Source: Chryseobacterium sp. MEBOG06 (GTDB lineage Bacteria; Bacteroidota; Bacteroidia; Flavobacteriales; Weeksellaceae). Taken from it: 64,000 bases of DNA. The stretch's first letter is position 1. The number at the start of each line of letters is the position of its first letter. The notes beneath the pieces are model-generated. The model ran no database searches and was not told the origin of the DNA. It saw only the letters and a list, made by a program, of their open reading frames with translations. Position numbers and translations under genes: made by a program. The DNA lies in contig NZ_CP084580.1 of NCBI RefSeq assembly GCF_021869765.1, positions 1,302,001 to 1,366,000 on the forward strand, written 5' to 3'. Of this stretch, positions 52,598 to 63,191 are shown piece after piece.

Positions 52598-53359
52598 TTA
52601 AAATTTATTCAGAATGTCCTGTATAAATTGTCTGTAGTCCTCTTTTACCGACAAATTCTTTTCAGCATAGAGAATTTTTCGTGTAGAAACTGTATTTTCC
52701 TTTGTAATAGGGTTATAGCCTGTTTTAATTTCGTTTTTAGGGTAGATTCCTATTCCTCTTTTTTGCCAAAGTGGAGCGTTATTATAATTGATTCCATATT
52801 GAAAAAGCATTTCATTTTTATCAGACATAGACATCTTTTCAATTTTTTCAGCAGCCTGTTTTGCATTAAATGAATTATTTCTTAAAGTCCAGTAACAGTA
52901 TGCGGAAAGGGAATTTCTGTGTGAATCTTCCTGCCGCCAGCAAAAATAATCTAAAATCATATTCTGGTTGGGAGCTGAAATCACCCTGCAGTCAAAAACG
53001 CAGATTTCATTAAACTGAAGGCTGAAAAAAGCACTGGCTTCTCCTGCCAGAACAGAATTAATTTTCCTTGTTTTTCTGCTGAATGTATGATCATCCTTAT
53101 GGATCAACAATGAAATTTCATCACTTTGAGTATAACCATACAAAATTCTGAACCCTGAATTAAAAAGATGCTCTACGGTCTTAGTCATTACCTGGCTGAA
53201 TTTTTCATCGAAAGGTTTTTCTAATGAAAGTTTTTCTTTGGTCAGTTTTGTAAAACCTTTTCCATCCAATCTTACAATAATGTAGTTTTCAGGCAGGATA
53301 TATTGCTCAGAAAAAGCTTCATTTGTACGCATTAAATTTTCTATTTTCTCAAACTTCAT
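52598..53359 (-). CDS. Thg1-like 3'-5' RNA polymerase (TLP)
   Basis: This 253-residue protein belongs to the tRNA-His guanylyltransferase family, which adds nucleotides to RNA 5' ends in the reverse direction. Key motifs are YIIVRLDGKGFTKLTK near 24 (metal-binding Asp), EKPFDEKFSQVM, and GYTQSDEISLLIH near 76, plus the later HRNSLSAYCYWTLR. Bacterial Thg1-like proteins repair 5'-truncated tRNAs. I chose the ATG at 53359 (KFEKIENLMRTNEAF); it overlaps the kinase gene end by 11 bases. It is the last gene of a five-gene run on this strand. Confidence 0.9.
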   Translation of the reverse strand: MKFEKIENLMRTNEAFSEQYILPENYIIVRLDGKGFTKLTKEKLSLEKPFDEKFSQVMTKTVEHLFNSGFRILYGYTQSDEISLLIHKDDHTFSRKTRKINSVLAGEASAFFSLQFNEICVFDCRVISAPNQNMILDYFCWRQEDSHRNSLSAYCYWTLRNNSFNAKQAAEKIEKMSMSDKNEMLFQYGINYNNAPLWQKRGIGIYPKNEIKTGYNPITKENTVSTRKILYAEKNLSVKEDYRQFIQDILNKF

Positions 53360-53783
53360 TATCATTGATTTCAAATTGATTATTAATGATTTTTACTTTT
53401 ATTATTTTGTCAAATCCTTCTTCTGATACAGGAATTTCAAACTCTTTATATTTTGCTTTTATACCTGTTTCATTAATAGATTCTTTCCGATTTTTATTTC
53501 TTTCAAGGCAATCCTGAATATCGGATTCGAAGTAATAGCAGACCACTCTGTATTTATTCCGTTGGGCAAGGTCAATGTATTTTTTCCTGCTTTCTCTGGA
53601 TACATTCGTATTGTCAATGACCATTTTGGATTGGGTATCAAAACAGTACTGGAGAAGCTTTCCTTCTTTATGCCTTGTATTTAGAAGGTCAAGACTTATT
53701 CTTATATGAGAATTAAAAAAAAGTTCCTTGTATAAAGAACTTTTTCCACTGGCAGGGATTCCTGTAAAAATGATCATTTCCAT
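53349..53783 (-). CDS. Polynucleotide-kinase-like P-loop protein
   Basis: This 144-residue protein has the P-loop GIPASGKSSLYKEL at 7-20 and the kinase features SLDLLNTRHKEG and VIDNTNVSRESR (Asp-Asn-Thr-Asn, typical of the T4 Pnkp/zeta-like AAA kinase family), with a later ERNKNR lid. It should phosphorylate a 5'-OH end, probably of RNA. The unit is short, a lone kinase domain without phosphatase or ligase domains. It lies between the ATP-grasp gene (4 bases) and the Thg1-like gene (overlap). Confidence 0.85.
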   Translation of the reverse strand: MEMIIFTGIPASGKSSLYKELFFNSHIRISLDLLNTRHKEGKLLQYCFDTQSKMVIDNTNVSRESRKKYIDLAQRNKYRVVCYYFESDIQDCLERNKNRKESINETGIKAKYKEFEIPVSEEGFDKIIKVKIINNQFEINDNEV

Positions 53784-53787
53784 TATT

Positions 53788-54519
53788 CTAATTTTTAATA
53801 CAGCTTTTTACAACCACTTCCAAAGCTTTTTCTGCATCACAGGAATACAGTCCGGAGCACCATGCGGGATTTGCCTCAATCAATGCCCAGCCCTTTCCTC
53901 TGATTATTCCGAAATCCAGTACAATTGCATCTGGAAGGGTAGAGGAGTATTTTTTTATAAATGAATCAAAAAAAGAAGACATATTTTTCTGTTCTTGCTC
54001 TGAAAGAGAATCTGTGTCATAAGTATTATTTCTCCAGTAAGAAGAATATGTTTTTATTTTGTTATTGAGAACAAAGCATCTTACTTCAAGATCCCAGTCA
54101 ACTACTTCTGATGTAAAAACTGTAGTTTCCAAATCCAGGGATTCAAAACCTTTTATATCCGTTACTTTTTGATAAACTCCGGCCTTAAAACTTTTGAAAT
54201 CAGAACATTTTATAAATATATTTTTCTGATCTGTAAAATTCTTAAGGCGGCCATAAGAGATTTTACGTTTGATAAAATCTTCACTGATATGAGCTAACCA
54301 GTCATCAGCAGGTTTGAGCAGGGTAAGATGACACTGCTCAGCAACAATCTCTGCATAAATATCCTCACCATACACCGCAATTACATCCTCACGAAATTCT
54401 TCAGGCACATTCCATTGGGCATTGAAACGGCTGAGCCTATAGGATGAGTTGAGTGATGCTTTTTTAAGATTGTTGCTGTCTTCAGTATACATGGGGGAGA
54501 GTGCGATTATATTTCTCAT
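53788..54519 (-). CDS. ATP-grasp domain protein (R2K-like)
   Basis: This 243-residue protein resembles the small R2K clade of ATP-grasp proteins. A conserved IFIKCSDFKSFKAG near 148 carries the ATP-binding Lys, EVRCFVLNNKI near 188 gives the middle Arg motif and LDFGIIRGKGWALIEANPAW near 225 gives the metal-binding Asp and Glu-Ala-Asn-Pro. ATP-grasp enzymes make amide or related bonds; here RNA or protein modification is possible. It is part of the RNA-repair operon (20 and 4 bases to neighbours). Confidence 0.8.
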   Translation of the reverse strand: MRNIIALSPMYTEDSNNLKKASLNSSYRLSRFNAQWNVPEEFREDVIAVYGEDIYAEIVAEQCHLTLLKPADDWLAHISEDFIKRKISYGRLKNFTDQKNIFIKCSDFKSFKAGVYQKVTDIKGFESLDLETTVFTSEVVDWDLEVRCFVLNNKIKTYSSYWRNNTYDTDSLSEQEQKNMSSFFDSFIKKYSSTLPDAIVLDFGIIRGKGWALIEANPAWCSGLYSCDAEKALEVVVKSCIKN

Positions 54520-54538
54520 TTGATTTTATTTAATAAAA

Positions 54539-55174
54539 TTAATAATGGTTTTGCTGACTGTCTAAAGTTTCTTTGATGACTTCCGTTAAAGGTCTGAATT
54601 GTGTAAGGAATTTATATTTTATTCCTGCAGTTGTTTTATAAGATGATAGATTATACCCCACATTGCCTTTTTCTTCTTTATTGAGAACGAGATTGTCATA
54701 ATTTCCCAGATCCATGGTTATAGTCAGTTCTTCTCCAGACTTTTTGAACTCTTCATAACAGTTGTTGACGAAGTCAAAAGAAGGATTTGTTCTGTCAAAA
54801 CAATCTTCTTTTACACGGAATTCATAAACTGAATCATCAAGCTGCTGTAACAATGTAGCCAAATCTGCATCCTTTCCGTGAATTTCTTTGTATCGGGTAA
54901 CAACTAATTCAATAAAAGCTTCTGTATAGAAAATGATAAAACTATCATCATCAACATTCCAAAAAATACTATAAAAATAATTGTGTTTTGGAAGATCATA
55001 CCTTTTGAAAGTTTCAATCACTGACAGGGGAACTTCAATTCCCATTTCTTCCTTTAAAAATTGACACCTTTCAATAAATTCATGTATTTTTTCTTTCTCT
55101 TTGGGAATCAATTTTTCAACCTCCTTTTGAAGGGGTTGAATATACCTCTTTTTGAAGAAGTTAAATATATTCAT
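54539..55174 (-). CDS. Unknown protein of the RNA-repair operon
   Basis: I do not recognise this 211-residue protein. It has a basic, helical N terminus (FFKKRYIQPLQKEVEKLIPKE) and a mostly alpha-beta remainder rich in Asp, Glu and Phe. It has no signal peptide or membrane segment. It is 11 bases after the RlaP-type gene and 19 before the ATP-grasp gene, so it is clearly co-transcribed with repair enzymes. Confidence 0.6.
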   Translation of the reverse strand: MNIFNFFKKRYIQPLQKEVEKLIPKEKEKIHEFIERCQFLKEEMGIEVPLSVIETFKRYDLPKHNYFYSIFWNVDDDSFIIFYTEAFIELVVTRYKEIHGKDADLATLLQQLDDSVYEFRVKEDCFDRTNPSFDFVNNCYEEFKKSGEELTITMDLGNYDNLVLNKEEKGNVGYNLSSYKTTAGIKYKFLTQFRPLTEVIKETLDSQQNHY

Positions 55175-55185
55175 GTTATCTTTTT

Positions 55186-55990
<805 letters not shown>

Positions 55991-56109
55991 GTAATTTTAT
56001 ATAAAGAGTTTAAAGCTCAGATTTCAGAGTTTAAGATTGAATGTCCCTTTCATCTTAATAATCTTAAATCTTGCATTCCTACTCCTTGCTCCTCTCTTTT
56101 TCTCAATTC

Positions 56110-56140
56110 TTGGCTCTTAACCCCTATTTCACTAATATTG
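56110..56140 (+). promoter_or_regulatory. Promoter of cobT
   Basis: TTG (56110-56112), 20 bases, TAATATTG (56133-56140) is close to the Bacteroidota consensus. I see no cobalamin riboswitch in this region. Confidence 0.6.
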
Positions 56141-56161
56141 CACTTTCTCTACTTAACATAA

Positions 56162-57180
<1,019 letters not shown>

Positions 57181-57181
<1 letters not shown>

Positions 57182-57963
57182 TGAAAGCAGTAAAGAATGA
57201 ACTCATCTACTTTGCAACTGCATTGATGTTTTTCACCAGAATTCCGGTTCCGTTTACCATTCCATATTCCAGTGAGATTATGAACAGATCTCAAAAATAT
57301 TTTGCGTGGGTGGGGCTGCTGGTAGGATTAATCAATGCCGGGATTCTGTACTTTTCCAGCCAGCTTTTTAATCTGGAAATAGGGATTGTTCTCATGATGA
57401 TCTCAAGTATTTTGTTGACCGGGGCTTTTCATGAAGATGGTTTCACAGATATGTGTGACAGTTTTGGAGGAGGTTATGGTAAAGAGAAAATCCTTACCAT
57501 CATGAAGGACAGTAGAGTGGGTGCTTATGGAACGATTGGGATAATTTTGCTTTTTGCTTTGAAATTTTACAGTATTCAGGCTTTGGGAACAGTTGATTTG
57601 TTTAAAACCTTATCAATTGTCATTTTAGGTCATACCGTAAGCCGTTTTATTTCCGGAACGATGATCTATACCCATCAGTATGTGACAGATATTGACGCCA
57701 GTAAATCCAAACCGTTAGCCAATAAACCACTGGATGGAATGGCTTTAGTGATGGGATTTATCAGTGTTTTAATTGCTTTTGCCATAATTCCGGACTGGCG
57801 TTTGATTTTTGCTTTTGCGTTGGCATATTTGGGTAAAATCTATATGGGATGGTATTTTAAAAAACATATCGGAGGGTATACAGGCGATTGTCTGGGGTCT
57901 GTACAGCAGGTTTGTGAAGTTTTATTTTATTTAGGAACAATTATCGCATGGAAATTCATCTGA
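57181..57963 (+). CDS. cobS: Adenosylcobinamide-GDP ribazoletransferase
   Basis: CobS joins GDP-cobinamide and alpha-ribazole(-phosphate) in the membrane. The 260-residue product is hydrophobic, with FFTRIPVP near 17, GAFHEDGFTDMCDSFGGGYG near 80 (conserved acidic metal site) and GGYTGDCLGSVQQVCE near the end. The start is an ATG overlapping the cobT stop (TGATG). It overlaps cobC by 16 bases. Confidence 0.95.
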
Positions 57964-58502
57964 TCCGCCATACTGCTGTAGAAAATCCCGAAAATCTGTG
58001 TTATGGATTTTCGGATATCCCTTTAAGAAAGAATTATCAGGAAGATTTTAAAAGAATATTACTGGATGATGATTATGATTTTGTCATTTCGAGTCCGTCT
58101 TTAAGATGTCACCTTTTAGCTGATCATTTTCAATTCGAGTATACAACAGATGAGAGGATTCGTGAAATGAATTTTGGAAATTGGGAGATGAAAAAATGGA
58201 CCGATATTCCGGAAGAAGAGATCAATCCGTGGTATCAGGATTTCGTCAATGTAAAAGCGGCCGGTGGTGAAAATTTACTCGAAATGCAAACCCGGGTTCT
58301 TAGTTTCTGGAATGAATTGATTCTGAAAAAAGATACGGATAAAGTATTGATTGTTAGCCATGCCGGAGTGATTCGTCTGATTCTTCAGGCTGTCCTTCAG
58401 TTTCCGTTGGAGAAAATGTTTAGTATTCAGATTGATTATGGAAAAAAAGTACTTCTCAATCGTCATAAAAATCTGATGTCAATTAAAAATATTAATGTCT
58501 GA
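57948..58502 (+). CDS. cobC: Alpha-ribazole phosphatase (histidine phosphatase)
   Basis: This 184-residue protein has the RHG-type motif LIRHTAV at 4-10 (phospho-His8), an Arg at SPSLRC near 52 and the second His in VSHAGVIRL near 139. In this operon it should remove the phosphate from alpha-ribazole phosphate or the cobalamin phosphate. It overlaps cobS, so the three cob genes are translationally coupled. Confidence 0.88.
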   Translation: MEIHLIRHTAVENPENLCYGFSDIPLRKNYQEDFKRILLDDDYDFVISSPSLRCHLLADHFQFEYTTDERIREMNFGNWEMKKWTDIPEEEINPWYQDFVNVKAAGGENLLEMQTRVLSFWNELILKKDTDKVLIVSHAGVIRLILQAVLQFPLEKMFSIQIDYGKKVLLNRHKNLMSIKNINV

Positions 58503-58540
58503 AATATACTTATTTTGTGCCTGGAGAAGAATCAAATATT

Positions 58541-58936
58541 TTATTTGGTTTCTGGATTATTCAAAGCTGAACCTGTTTTAAACTTCAGACACAATAAATA
58601 TCCTATAAAAGCGCCAAGAATGGATGCGAAGATATCCTTGTAATCAAAAACATTGTTTTTAAAAATACTTCCTTGAATTAATTCATAACCTACAAGTCCT
58701 ACAACTGTAAATAGGGTATGTTTTTTTAGTGTTAAGTTTTGATTTTGAGTGAAATAGAAAATGACAATGATAAGTCCTGCGAAAAAATTGGGTGAAGAAT
58801 CTGCAATCCCGTAATCATTAATGTGGTTTGCATAAATATACTGTCTGTAAATCGATTTAAAAAGTATTGCTACAATGGACAGTAGAATGATAATAATCCA
58901 TACATATTTAGTTTGTGAGAGAGGCTTGAATTTCAT
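58541..58936 (-). CDS. VanZ-like membrane protein
   Basis: This 131-residue protein has about four hydrophobic helices. The FTVVGLVGYELIQGSIF segment followed by FDYKDIFASILGAFIGYLL resembles VanZ-like proteins (conserved E-x2-Q and D-x2-D-x3-N/S-x2-G). Function is unknown. It is convergent with cobC and has no partner gene. Confidence 0.65.
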   Translation of the reverse strand: MKFKPLSQTKYVWIIIILLSIVAILFKSIYRQYIYANHINDYGIADSSPNFFAGLIIVIFYFTQNQNLTLKKHTLFTVVGLVGYELIQGSIFKNNVFDYKDIFASILGAFIGYLLCLKFKTGSALNNPETK

Positions 58937-59044
58937 TTTTTATTCATTGTTAATTAGTTTTTTGGCAGCCAAGATTTCTTCATTGGCGACTTGCTTGCTA
59001 AAATAACAAAAAAACGCCATTCGATCATGTCAAATGGCACATTT

Positions 59045-60799
59045 TTATTTAAAAATCCTCATAAAGCTATCTTTTTCAAGCCTTTCCAGCGAGAAATCAA
59101 AATCAGCTTCCGCTCTTTCCGTTGTAATTTCGGCTCCAAGTTCTTTTACAAGATCATTGAAAGACAGAGAATCATACCATTGCTGATATAATGCACTTGT
59201 TGCCATCGCAGAAACCTCTGTATTTCCTGAAATATGAGAATGTCCTGCTCCGAAATTCAATAGTACGAAACATTGTTTTCCGTTTTTTGGCAGCAGTATT
59301 CCCAGAATCATTTGTTTTTGAACAGAGTTACATCTGGCCTCAGCAAATAGATGATTAGGATTCATCATATAGTCGTAGGAAATATCATCTCCCTTTCCGA
59401 TAACGATTTTATATCCACAGTTGGTATCTCCGCTGAAAACATTATTCATCACGAGTGTTGGTGTACTCAGTCGCTTGTTGGCGTAAAGATATTCAACAGC
59501 ACCATTGGGAGCGGAAGTTATATCTCCGGAATACATCAGTTGTCCGTTATCGTGATTATAAGCGGCATTCCAGCCTATCTTTCCGGCAATATTCAGTCCC
59601 GAAAGGTCAAGGTCATGAGCCCCCCATTGATTTTCCCAATAAATACCAACAGCCAGCCTATCTCCATAAAAACGGGTTCCTGTAGGAATATTGCCAACGA
59701 ACATCTTTTCAGAAGTTGGCAATGCAAATTCTACATTTTCAGGGAAATAGAATTTCTTTCCGGAAAGATTTTCATATTTCAGTTTCAGATAATCCAAAAT
59801 AAAATCATAGTTCATTTGATTTACGTAAGTTGCCTTACCTTTTTTTACCCATGATTTTCCGTTTCTGACTCTGTACACAAAAGTATCCTGACCATATATT
59901 CTTGAATAACATGCTGACAAAGCTTTAAATAGAGCAAAAGGTGTCGCGTTTTCCAGCCAGTGCCAGTCGCTGTTTTCCAGAAATGTGTTGGTAGCATCAT
60001 TCAATGGATTTGAAATTAATGGCTTATGATGTACCTTAGACAGTTTTGAAATTTTATTAATTGCTTTCGGAGCCTTATTTTTAAAAGCAAGGAATAGCGG
60101 TTTAAATCTGTTGAAAATTTCCGCAAGTTTTTCCAGACCAAAGCGTTCGAACAGATAGGTTGGATTAAATCTGCTTTGCTTTATTAAGTCAGTCAATTCA
60201 TCATTTTTGATTAAAAGCGTTGTCGTGGTTGTTTTATAAATTACATACCGGAAAAACTCCACAGGATTTTCAGGGTAGATGTCATACAGATCGGCTATTT
60301 TTATAATCGCTTCTTTATTTCTGATATTCTCCTTTCCGGTAAAATCATACTCCAGTTCTGTATGCAGAATATAAAGGAGATCATCAATCGTTTCCTCTTT
60401 CAAAGCAATTCCGGACTTCAGGAGAGAAAGGCATTTTTCCTTCATTTCTTCTGCAGTATAGGCTTTTATCACCTTAAAAATAAGTTTCATATCGGGAACA
60501 TTCAATACCTCTGAGGGAATATAGATTTCATTCTGAAAATCGCTTCCATATGTTGAAAGATAATGCTTAATCTGTTCAAAAAATAAATCAGCTCTGGAAG
60601 TATTTTTTATTTTCTTCCAGGATTTATGGAAGGTTTTATTCAACTCATTTCCATTCAGTTTTTCCTTTGCATAGTAGGAGATGATTTCATCTTTTGCCCA
60701 AACAGCATCAGGTTCAACGATAAAACCATCATTAGAAATAAATGGCTGTTCATCTGACTTTCTAGCCAGTACAGCATTGAATAATTTTAATGTTTTCAT
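59045..60799 (-). CDS. Large unknown protein downstream of Y RNA 2
   Basis: I do not recognise this 584-residue cytoplasmic protein as a named family. The N-terminal 300 residues are helical. The C-terminal half is beta-rich, with GDRLAVGIYWENQWGAHDLDL near 385 and GWNAAYNHDNGQLMYSGDI after it, faintly like TerD-type beta sandwiches; this is only a resemblance. It is transcribed on the same strand downstream of rtcB and Y RNA 2 and is probably part of the repair system, perhaps as an RNA-binding partner in the way Rsr pairs with Y RNA 1. Confidence 0.65.
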   Translation of the reverse strand: MKTLKLFNAVLARKSDEQPFISNDGFIVEPDAVWAKDEIISYYAKEKLNGNELNKTFHKSWKKIKNTSRADLFFEQIKHYLSTYGSDFQNEIYIPSEVLNVPDMKLIFKVIKAYTAEEMKEKCLSLLKSGIALKEETIDDLLYILHTELEYDFTGKENIRNKEAIIKIADLYDIYPENPVEFFRYVIYKTTTTTLLIKNDELTDLIKQSRFNPTYLFERFGLEKLAEIFNRFKPLFLAFKNKAPKAINKISKLSKVHHKPLISNPLNDATNTFLENSDWHWLENATPFALFKALSACYSRIYGQDTFVYRVRNGKSWVKKGKATYVNQMNYDFILDYLKLKYENLSGKKFYFPENVEFALPTSEKMFVGNIPTGTRFYGDRLAVGIYWENQWGAHDLDLSGLNIAGKIGWNAAYNHDNGQLMYSGDITSAPNGAVEYLYANKRLSTPTLVMNNVFSGDTNCGYKIVIGKGDDISYDYMMNPNHLFAEARCNSVQKQMILGILLPKNGKQCFVLLNFGAGHSHISGNTEVSAMATSALYQQWYDSLSFNDLVKELGAEITTERAEADFDFSLERLEKDSFMRIFK

Positions 60800-60850
60800 T
60801 GTCTTTTAGTTTAAAAAATAAGTGAGGAGTAGATTCGTTAAAAGTGAAGT

Positions 60851-60918
60851 ATATAGGAACTCCTTTTACCTATAATTTATAAAAAGCGGGGAGTAATTAC
60901 CAAAAATATAGGAACTCC
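60851..60918. repeat. 13-base direct repeat ATATAGGAACTCC
   Basis: Exact copies lie at 60851-60863 and 60906-60918. The inner ATAGGAACT also occurs within Y RNA 2 (about 61028-61036). They may be protein-binding or pairing sites on the transcript. Confidence 0.6.
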
Positions 60919-60919
60919 C
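60881..60919 (-). terminator. Terminator-like hairpin after Y RNA 2
   Basis: On the minus strand GGGAGT pairs with ACTCCC over a long loop and is followed by CGCTTTTT. It may end the Y RNA 2 transcript or act as attenuator before the large gene. Confidence 0.45.
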
Positions 60920-60985
60920 TTTGCTTTATTTTTTGTAATCAATGAAAATGATCAATATCTAAAGATAGACATTTCCATGATAGTG

Positions 60986-61092
60986 AGGAGCAGACAGGAC
61001 TCGAACCTGTGACTAAAACTGGAATTAATAGGAACTTTATCTGCCGTTAGAGAAAAGTAATCTTGTTGCTCTGCCATGTGAGCTACTGCCCC
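60986..61092 (-). ncRNA. YrlA-like Y RNA 2 (tRNA-like module)
   Basis: Acceptor stem GGGGCAG with CTGCTCC (one wobble), D arm GCTC-ACATGGCA-GAGC and a perfect T arm ACAGG-TTCGAGT-CCTGT are all present. The anticodon arm is replaced by about 55 bases, including ACTTT..AAAGT that resembles the insert stem of Y RNA 1. No normal anticodon loop can be drawn. It lies between rtcB and the large unknown gene. Length is 107 bases. Confidence 0.78.
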
Positions 61093-61117
61093 TGCCATTA
61101 TGAAAAAAGTTTTCAGT

Positions 61118-61147
61118 AACCTTACGGGCTTTTACACCCATAAAGTT
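61118..61147 (-). ncRNA. Conserved hairpin B downstream of rtcB
   Basis: On the minus strand AACUUUAUGGG pairs with CCCGUAAGGUU through 11 pairs, two of them G-U. These two would be C-A mismatches on the other strand, which supports a minus-strand RNA. Loop UGUAAAAG is shared with hairpin A. Confidence 0.6.
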
Positions 61148-61166
61148 TAGTTATTGGTTTTTTGTC

Positions 61167-61196
61167 AATCTTATAGGTTTTTACACTGATAAGATT
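61167..61196 (-). ncRNA. Conserved hairpin A downstream of rtcB
   Basis: AATCTTAT pairs with ATAAGATT around a loop containing GTGTAAAAACC, nearly the loop of hairpin B. It begins 19 bases after the rtcB stop. Confidence 0.6.
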
Positions 61197-61214
61197 TAAA
61201 TATTAGATGAAAAA

Positions 61215-62676
<1,462 letters not shown>

Positions 62677-62754
62677 TAAAATAATAAAGTGAAGGGTGAA
62701 TTCGCAAATTTACCTGATAAGTAAATCTTTTAAATTTTAAAAACAATATTTATT

Positions 62755-63090
62755 ATGGTACTATTAGAACAATTAAAACATTTCCCGGAAACCATCCAGT
62801 TTGCTGATGTCATTGCTCATATCGATGAAACTTACGATTTTACACCAACATCGTTTAAGAATGGTGGTACAAGCAATGAAGCAGGACAAAATAACGGTTC
62901 ATGTAAAGTTTTCAGCTATGCCCAGCTTCACAATCTGCCGAAAGAAGAAACTCTTCAGCTATTTGGAGAGTTCTACAGAGAAGAGGTCCTGAAAAATCCT
63001 GAAGGAGAAGACCACCAGAATATCAGAAACTTTATGCAGTTTGGCTGGGACGGAATTACCTTTGAAGGAGAAGCTTTGAAAGAGAAGTAA
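62755..63090 (+). CDS. HopJ-type III effector family protein
   Basis: This 111-residue protein matches the small HopJ family found in many free-living bacteria (IDETYDFTPTSFKNG, NEAGQNNGSCKVF, RNFMQFGWDGITFEG). Despite the name there is no sign of a type III system; its role here is unknown. It is divergent from rtcB and precedes the WYL gene. Confidence 0.88.
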   Translation: MVLLEQLKHFPETIQFADVIAHIDETYDFTPTSFKNGGTSNEAGQNNGSCKVFSYAQLHNLPKEETLQLFGEFYREEVLKNPEGEDHQNIRNFMQFGWDGITFEGEALKEK

Positions 63091-63122
63091 TTTTTATGCT
63101 AAAAAGCAGATAAAGCAAAAGA

Positions 63123-63130
63123 TAAATTTG
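63123..63130 (+). promoter_or_regulatory. -7 element of the WYL regulator gene
   Basis: TAAATTTG matches TAnnTTTG, 61 bases before the ATG. It overlaps the palindrome ATTTGCAAAT. Confidence 0.45.
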
Positions 63131-63191
63131 CAAATCAGCGAATGCTAAAACCTGAAATATTATATAAATCAGACTATTAAACACTAAGGTT

